A stretch of 64,000 nt of DNA from CAVSIS01 sp963814875 (GTDB taxonomy: Bacteria; Acidobacteriota; Thermoanaerobaculia; Thermoanaerobaculales; Sulfomarinibacteraceae), in the NCBI GenBank assembly GCA_963814875.1, contig CAWFFJ010000026.1:62001-126000 (forward strand), in the 5' to 3' direction. Below the pieces are notes generated by a model, which worked only from the letters and a program-made list of their open reading frames with translations, did not search any database and was not told the DNA's origin. Shown here one piece after another: positions 59,536 to 64,000 of this stretch (positions are counted from its first letter, which is position 1; every line of letters starts with the position of its first letter). The position numbers and the translations under genes were made by a program.

Positions 59536-59888
59536 ACTTCGAGAACACCCTGTCGGACCTCGTGGTCGCCTGCCCGGGAGCGCTGGGTGCGGCGATCGTG
59601 GACCCGGACGGCATCCCGTTGGCCTTCGCGCCCGACAAGGATCCAGCGCTTGAGGTCCTCGGGGCCGAGTTGAGCTCGATCCTGCGGGACATCGACCAGG
59701 CCGGCCGCGAGCTCGATCATGGTCCGCTGCACCAGCTCAGTGTCACCGCCGAGAGCGCAACCGTGGTCGTCACAACCACGGGCGGCGGCTACTTCATCGT
59801 CCTCGTTCTCTCGCCCGACGGAGTAGCCGGAAGGGCCCGATTCCTCTCCAGGCTGACCGGCGAGCGGCTCTACTCCGAGTTCATCTGA
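59532..59888 (+). CDS. Roadblock/LC7-like protein
   Basis: A 118-residue protein of the roadblock/LC7 type: CPGALGAAIVDPDGIPLAFA at the N-terminus and TVVVTTTGGGYFIVLVLSPD with the final helix ARFLSRLTGERLYSEF. Such proteins (MglB is one) dimerise and often regulate Ras-like GTPases, but no GTPase gene is in the window. GTG start overlapping the TPR gene stop. accB follows after 11 bases. Confidence 0.8.
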   Translation: MNFENTLSDLVVACPGALGAAIVDPDGIPLAFAPDKDPALEVLGAELSSILRDIDQAGRELDHGPLHQLSVTAESATVVVTTTGGGYFIVLVLSPDGVAGRARFLSRLTGERLYSEFI

Positions 59889-59899
59889 GGGATCGCTTC

Positions 59900-60406
<507 letters not shown>

Positions 60407-60410
60407 CGCC

Positions 60411-61757
<1,347 letters not shown>

Positions 61758-61790
61758 CGGCTGTCGCCGGAACGGACCCGTGCCCGGTGC

Positions 61791-61796
61791 TACCAT
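61791..61796 (+). promoter_or_regulatory. TACCAT -10-like box placed for a leaderless aroK mRNA
   Basis: TACCAT is followed by seven purine-rich bases (GAGGGGG) and the ATG at 61804. The purine run touches the start codon and is too close to act as a Shine-Dalgarno sequence. This is the weakest of the five leaderless-type arrangements, because the box itself contains the alternative ATG at 61795. Confidence 0.3.
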
Positions 61797-61803
61797 GAGG
61801 GGG

Positions 61804-62313
61804 ATGGCCAACAGCTTCCTGGTGGGCTTCATGGGAGCGGGCAAGACCGCGGTCGGGCAGGAGCTTGCGCGGATCCTCTGCTTCCGCTTCGTCGATCTCG
61901 ACGACGCCCTCGTCGAGAGGTTTGGCGCCTCCATCCGTGAGGTCTTCGAGAGCCGCGGAGAGGCCACCTTCCGGCGCGAAGAGAGTCTCCTGCTCGAGCG
62001 GGTCGCCTGCTCGCCCCGATCGGTGGTCGCCACTGGAGGCGGTACTTTCTGCTCAGCTCGCAACCGTCACGTGATCAACTCAGCGGGCGGGTACTCGGTC
62101 TTTCTCGACGTGCCGTGGTCGGTCATTTTCCGCCGTCTTCCCGGCAAGAACTTCGACCGGCCAAAGTTCGTCGATCCTGAGCAGGCGAGGCAGCTGTACG
62201 AGTCCCGGCGGGCCGCCTACCTGCTCGCCGACACCAGCCTTTCCCTCGACGGCGACGAGCCTCCGGACCAGGTCGCACAGCGGATCGCGTCCCTCCTTCC
62301 GGAGGTGGCGTGA
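61804..62313 (+). CDS. aroK: Shikimate kinase
   Basis: Phosphorylates shikimate in aromatic amino acid synthesis. The 169-residue product begins MANSFLVGFMGAGKTAVGQE, with the Walker A loop GFMGAGKT, then VDLDDALVERFGASIREVFE (DxD substrate site), ATFRREE (R58-type), VATGGGTF and the lid with ESRRAAYLLAD. An in-frame ATG at 61795 would add three residues. Its last bases overlap the next GTG (GTGA). It is probably the first gene of an aroK-phosphoesterase-HEAT unit. Confidence 0.93.
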   Translation: MANSFLVGFMGAGKTAVGQELARILCFRFVDLDDALVERFGASIREVFESRGEATFRREESLLLERVACSPRSVVATGGGTFCSARNRHVINSAGGYSVFLDVPWSVIFRRLPGKNFDRPKFVDPEQARQLYESRRAAYLLADTSLSLDGDEPPDQVAQRIASLLPEVA

Positions 62314-63065
62314 GGTATCTGATCCTGAGTGACATCCACGCCAACTGGGAGGCGCTGCACGCGGTGCTCAGCCACGTACGGCGCAAGCGTTGGGACCATG
62401 TTCTGTTCCTCGGCGACGCCGTCGGATACGGTGCGTCGCCGAATCAGGTCCTGGCGTGGCTGCGTGCGGTGCAGCCCCAGGCAACCATGGTTCGCGGGAA
62501 TCACGACCGGGTGTGCGCTGGCCTCGACAGCGGCGAGTACTTCAACCGCTACGCACTCGAGGCCGCCACCTGGACCTACGATCATCTCGAGCCGCGCAAC
62601 CTCGAGCTGCTCAGAGAGCTGCCTGAGGGACCGATCGCGGTCTCCGAGCGGGTCGCCGTGTGCCACGGCTCGCCGGTCGATGAGGACGCCTACGTGTTCT
62701 CGGCCTACGACGCCCAGGCCGCGTTCGACGCTGCGCCACAGCCAGTGATTTTCTTTGGCCACACCCACATTCCGTCGGTGTTCGTACTGCGACGGGTCAA
62801 CGGCCGGACCACCCTCCACGCCCGCCTGCTCGCCGGATCGCGCCAGGTGATCGATCTCGACCCTAACAACCGCTACCTCATCAACCCCGGCTCGGTCGGC
62901 CAACCGCGAGACCGGGACCCGAAGGCCGCTTATGCGATCTACGATGCCGAGCAGCGACGTCTGTTCGCCTACCGGGTGGGCTATCGCGTGGGGAACGCCC
63001 GACGACGCATCCTCCAGGCGGGCCTGCCCCCCGTCCTCGGGGACCGGCTCCTCTATGGCGCGTGA
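62310..63065 (+). CDS. Metallophosphoesterase (calcineurin-like, YfcE/DUF2-type)
   Basis: A 251-residue calcineurin-like phosphoesterase with the full metal set: SDIHANW (D8, H10), GDAVGYG, RGNHDRV, VCHGSP and GHTHIP. This subgroup (COG0639-like) acts on small phosphodiesters or phosphoproteins; the substrate is not clear. GTG start overlapping the aroK stop. Confidence 0.9.
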   Translation: MRYLILSDIHANWEALHAVLSHVRRKRWDHVLFLGDAVGYGASPNQVLAWLRAVQPQATMVRGNHDRVCAGLDSGEYFNRYALEAATWTYDHLEPRNLELLRELPEGPIAVSERVAVCHGSPVDEDAYVFSAYDAQAAFDAAPQPVIFFGHTHIPSVFVLRRVNGRTTLHARLLAGSRQVIDLDPNNRYLINPGSVGQPRDRDPKAAYAIYDAEQRRLFAYRVGYRVGNARRRILQAGLPPVLGDRLLYGA

Positions 63066-63078
63066 ACCCAGGGGGTGG

Positions 63079-64000
63079 ATGATGACGTCTTGTGTGCGGG
63101 CAGTCCTTGGCGCCGCGCTCGCGCTCACAGTCGCTTCTGGAGCAGCGGCACAGGAGGGACGCGCCCTGCTGCGGGCCACCCTGCTCGAGGCTCTCGACCG
63201 TGGTGCCGTCCCCGACGCCCTGTGGGGCGGGCTGCTCCTCGACCCCGAGTCCCAGGTCCGTGTCCTGGCCGTCCGTGTGCTGGCCTCAAACCCCGGGCAC
63301 GGCACGGTCCTGCGGCTGGCGATGCTCGCCCAGGATCGCGATCCCCGGGTCCGCGAGGTTGTGATGCTCACGGCGGGTCGGTTCGGGTCTCCAGCCGTGG
63401 AGCTGGCCGGCGCCGCGCTGCACGATCCCTCGCCGCTGGTGCGGCGGGCGGCGGTGTGGGCCTGCACCGAGATCGGAGAGCCGTGTGCCGACGCGGTCCT
63501 CGCTCACATGGCCGTCGAGCGCGACTCGAGCGTCCTTGAGATGGGGTTGGCGAACCTGTGGCGGCTGCCGTCGGGCCGGTGGGAAGGGACCGCGGGCGGC
63601 TTCACGGGACATCGGGACCCCCTGCTGCGTCGCGCTGCGGCGTACGGGCTGTCACGAGGGCGCTCCGAGCTGCGATTGGCGCCGCTTCGCCGCCTGGCAG
63701 CCGACCCGGAGCCGGTCATCCGGCTCACGGCCCTGCGGGGTCTCGGCGGCGACCCGCCGGACCCGTCGGACCTGAAGCGTCTCGTCGCTGCCCTCGACGA
63801 TCCCGACTGGCGGGTGCGCGCTGCGGCCTGCCTGGTGCTGGCTGCAACTCCGGCGGAGGTTCCGGAAGGGGCGGATGTCCGGCTCAGCGAGCTCGCCGCT
63901 GATGCTCGAGCGCAGCTCGCGGTACCTGCGGCGCGGGCGCTCGGCGCGAGCCCCGCCCGCGGCGGGGGGAAGGTGCTCACCCTGCTGGCGCGAGAGGGTG
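63079..64000 (+). CDS. Exported HEAT-repeat protein (3' end outside window)
   Basis: At least 307 codons, open to the window edge. A signal peptide (VLGAALALTVASGAAAQ) is followed by HEAT-type repeats of about 30 residues: PESQVRVLAVRVLASNPG, DPRVREVVMLTAGRFGSP, PSPLVRRAAVWACTEIGE, EPVIRLTALRGLGGD and DPDWRVRAAACLVLAATP. Export suggests a periplasmic scaffold. The ATG at 63079 or 63082 follows GGGGGTGG. It is 13 bases after the phosphoesterase gene. Confidence 0.85.
   Translation, partial: MMTSCVRAVLGAALALTVASGAAAQEGRALLRATLLEALDRGAVPDALWGGLLLDPESQVRVLAVRVLASNPGHGTVLRLAMLAQDRDPRVREVVMLTAGRFGSPAVELAGAALHDPSPLVRRAAVWACTEIGEPCADAVLAHMAVERDSSVLEMGLANLWRLPSGRWEGTAGGFTGHRDPLLRRAAAYGLSRGRSELRLAPLRRLAADPEPVIRLTALRGLGGDPPDPSDLKRLVAALDDPDWRVRAAACLVLAATPAEVPEGADVRLSELAADARAQLAVPAARALGASPARGGGKVLTLLAREG

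Overview
The window is a 64 kb stretch of a GC-rich bacterial chromosome with short intergenic gaps and many ATGA, GTGA and TGATG gene junctions. LolA, a PilQ secretin and several lipoproteins show that the cell has an outer membrane. The gene content (rpsK-rpsD-rpoA-rplQ, tgt-yajC-secD-secF, an Agl23-like glycosyltransferase, a MoxR/Bat locus, two-gene PilY1-like proteins, accBC with a roadblock gene) resembles environmental Acidobacteriota such as Thermoanaerobaculia or Holophagae relatives. That placement is inferred from memory of gene families and was not tested. No tRNA, rRNA, insertion sequence, prophage or CRISPR array was seen.

Layout. 1-2.5 kb: end of the ribosomal/alpha operon, closed by a perfect hairpin. 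2.7-4.1 kb: a reverse-strand beta-CASP nuclease. 4.3-8.5 kb: a five-gene run from a YqjD/ElaB-like membrane-anchored coiled coil to a hybrid-like histidine kinase with a degenerate receiver. 8.6-11.5 kb: a lipoprotein with a pseudopilin-like C-terminus and an Agl23-like glycosyltransferase fused to an NHL propeller. 11.6-22.3 kb: minor pilins (FimT, PilV, PilW, PilX types), two PilY1-like genes and two small exported proteins. This block holds at least five apparent frameshifts. 22.4-27.0 kb: divergent exported PepF-type and M16 peptidases. 27.2-30.1 kb: reverse-strand MBL hydrolase and Ser/Thr kinase. 30.2-38.6 kb: MoxR, DUF58, BatA, BatB/C and BatD genes, then a GAF-GGDEF protein. 38.7-40.2 kb: HtrA behind a good sigma-54-type site. 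40.3-45.8 kb: DUF3467, LolA, Tgt, YajC, SecD, SecF. 45.9-48.2 kb: Rel and bL28. 48.4-58.1 kb: pilMNOPQ plus two lipoproteins, one a large IPT/ASH-repeat surface protein. 58.1-64 kb: TPR protein, roadblock protein, AccB, AccC, shikimate kinase, metallophosphoesterase and a HEAT-repeat protein cut by the window edge.

How it works together. Two separated loci encode type IV pilus parts: the alignment/secretin subcomplex (pilMNOPQ) and the minor-pilin/PilY1 tip complex. The major pilin, PilB/PilT motors, PilC and the prepilin peptidase are not in the window. The most unusual features are: (1) a PilY1-type von Willebrand A domain whose metal-site motifs are divided between two consecutive exported proteins, one carrying a PA14 module and a long Thr-Pro stalk; (2) frameshifts that cluster in the pilus genes and not in equally long housekeeping genes; (3) a repeated arrangement of a TANNNT -10 box 6-7 nt before a start codon with no Shine-Dalgarno sequence, which suggests leaderless mRNAs; and (4) a 1215-residue lipoprotein downstream of pilQ with five Cys-paired ASH-like repeats.
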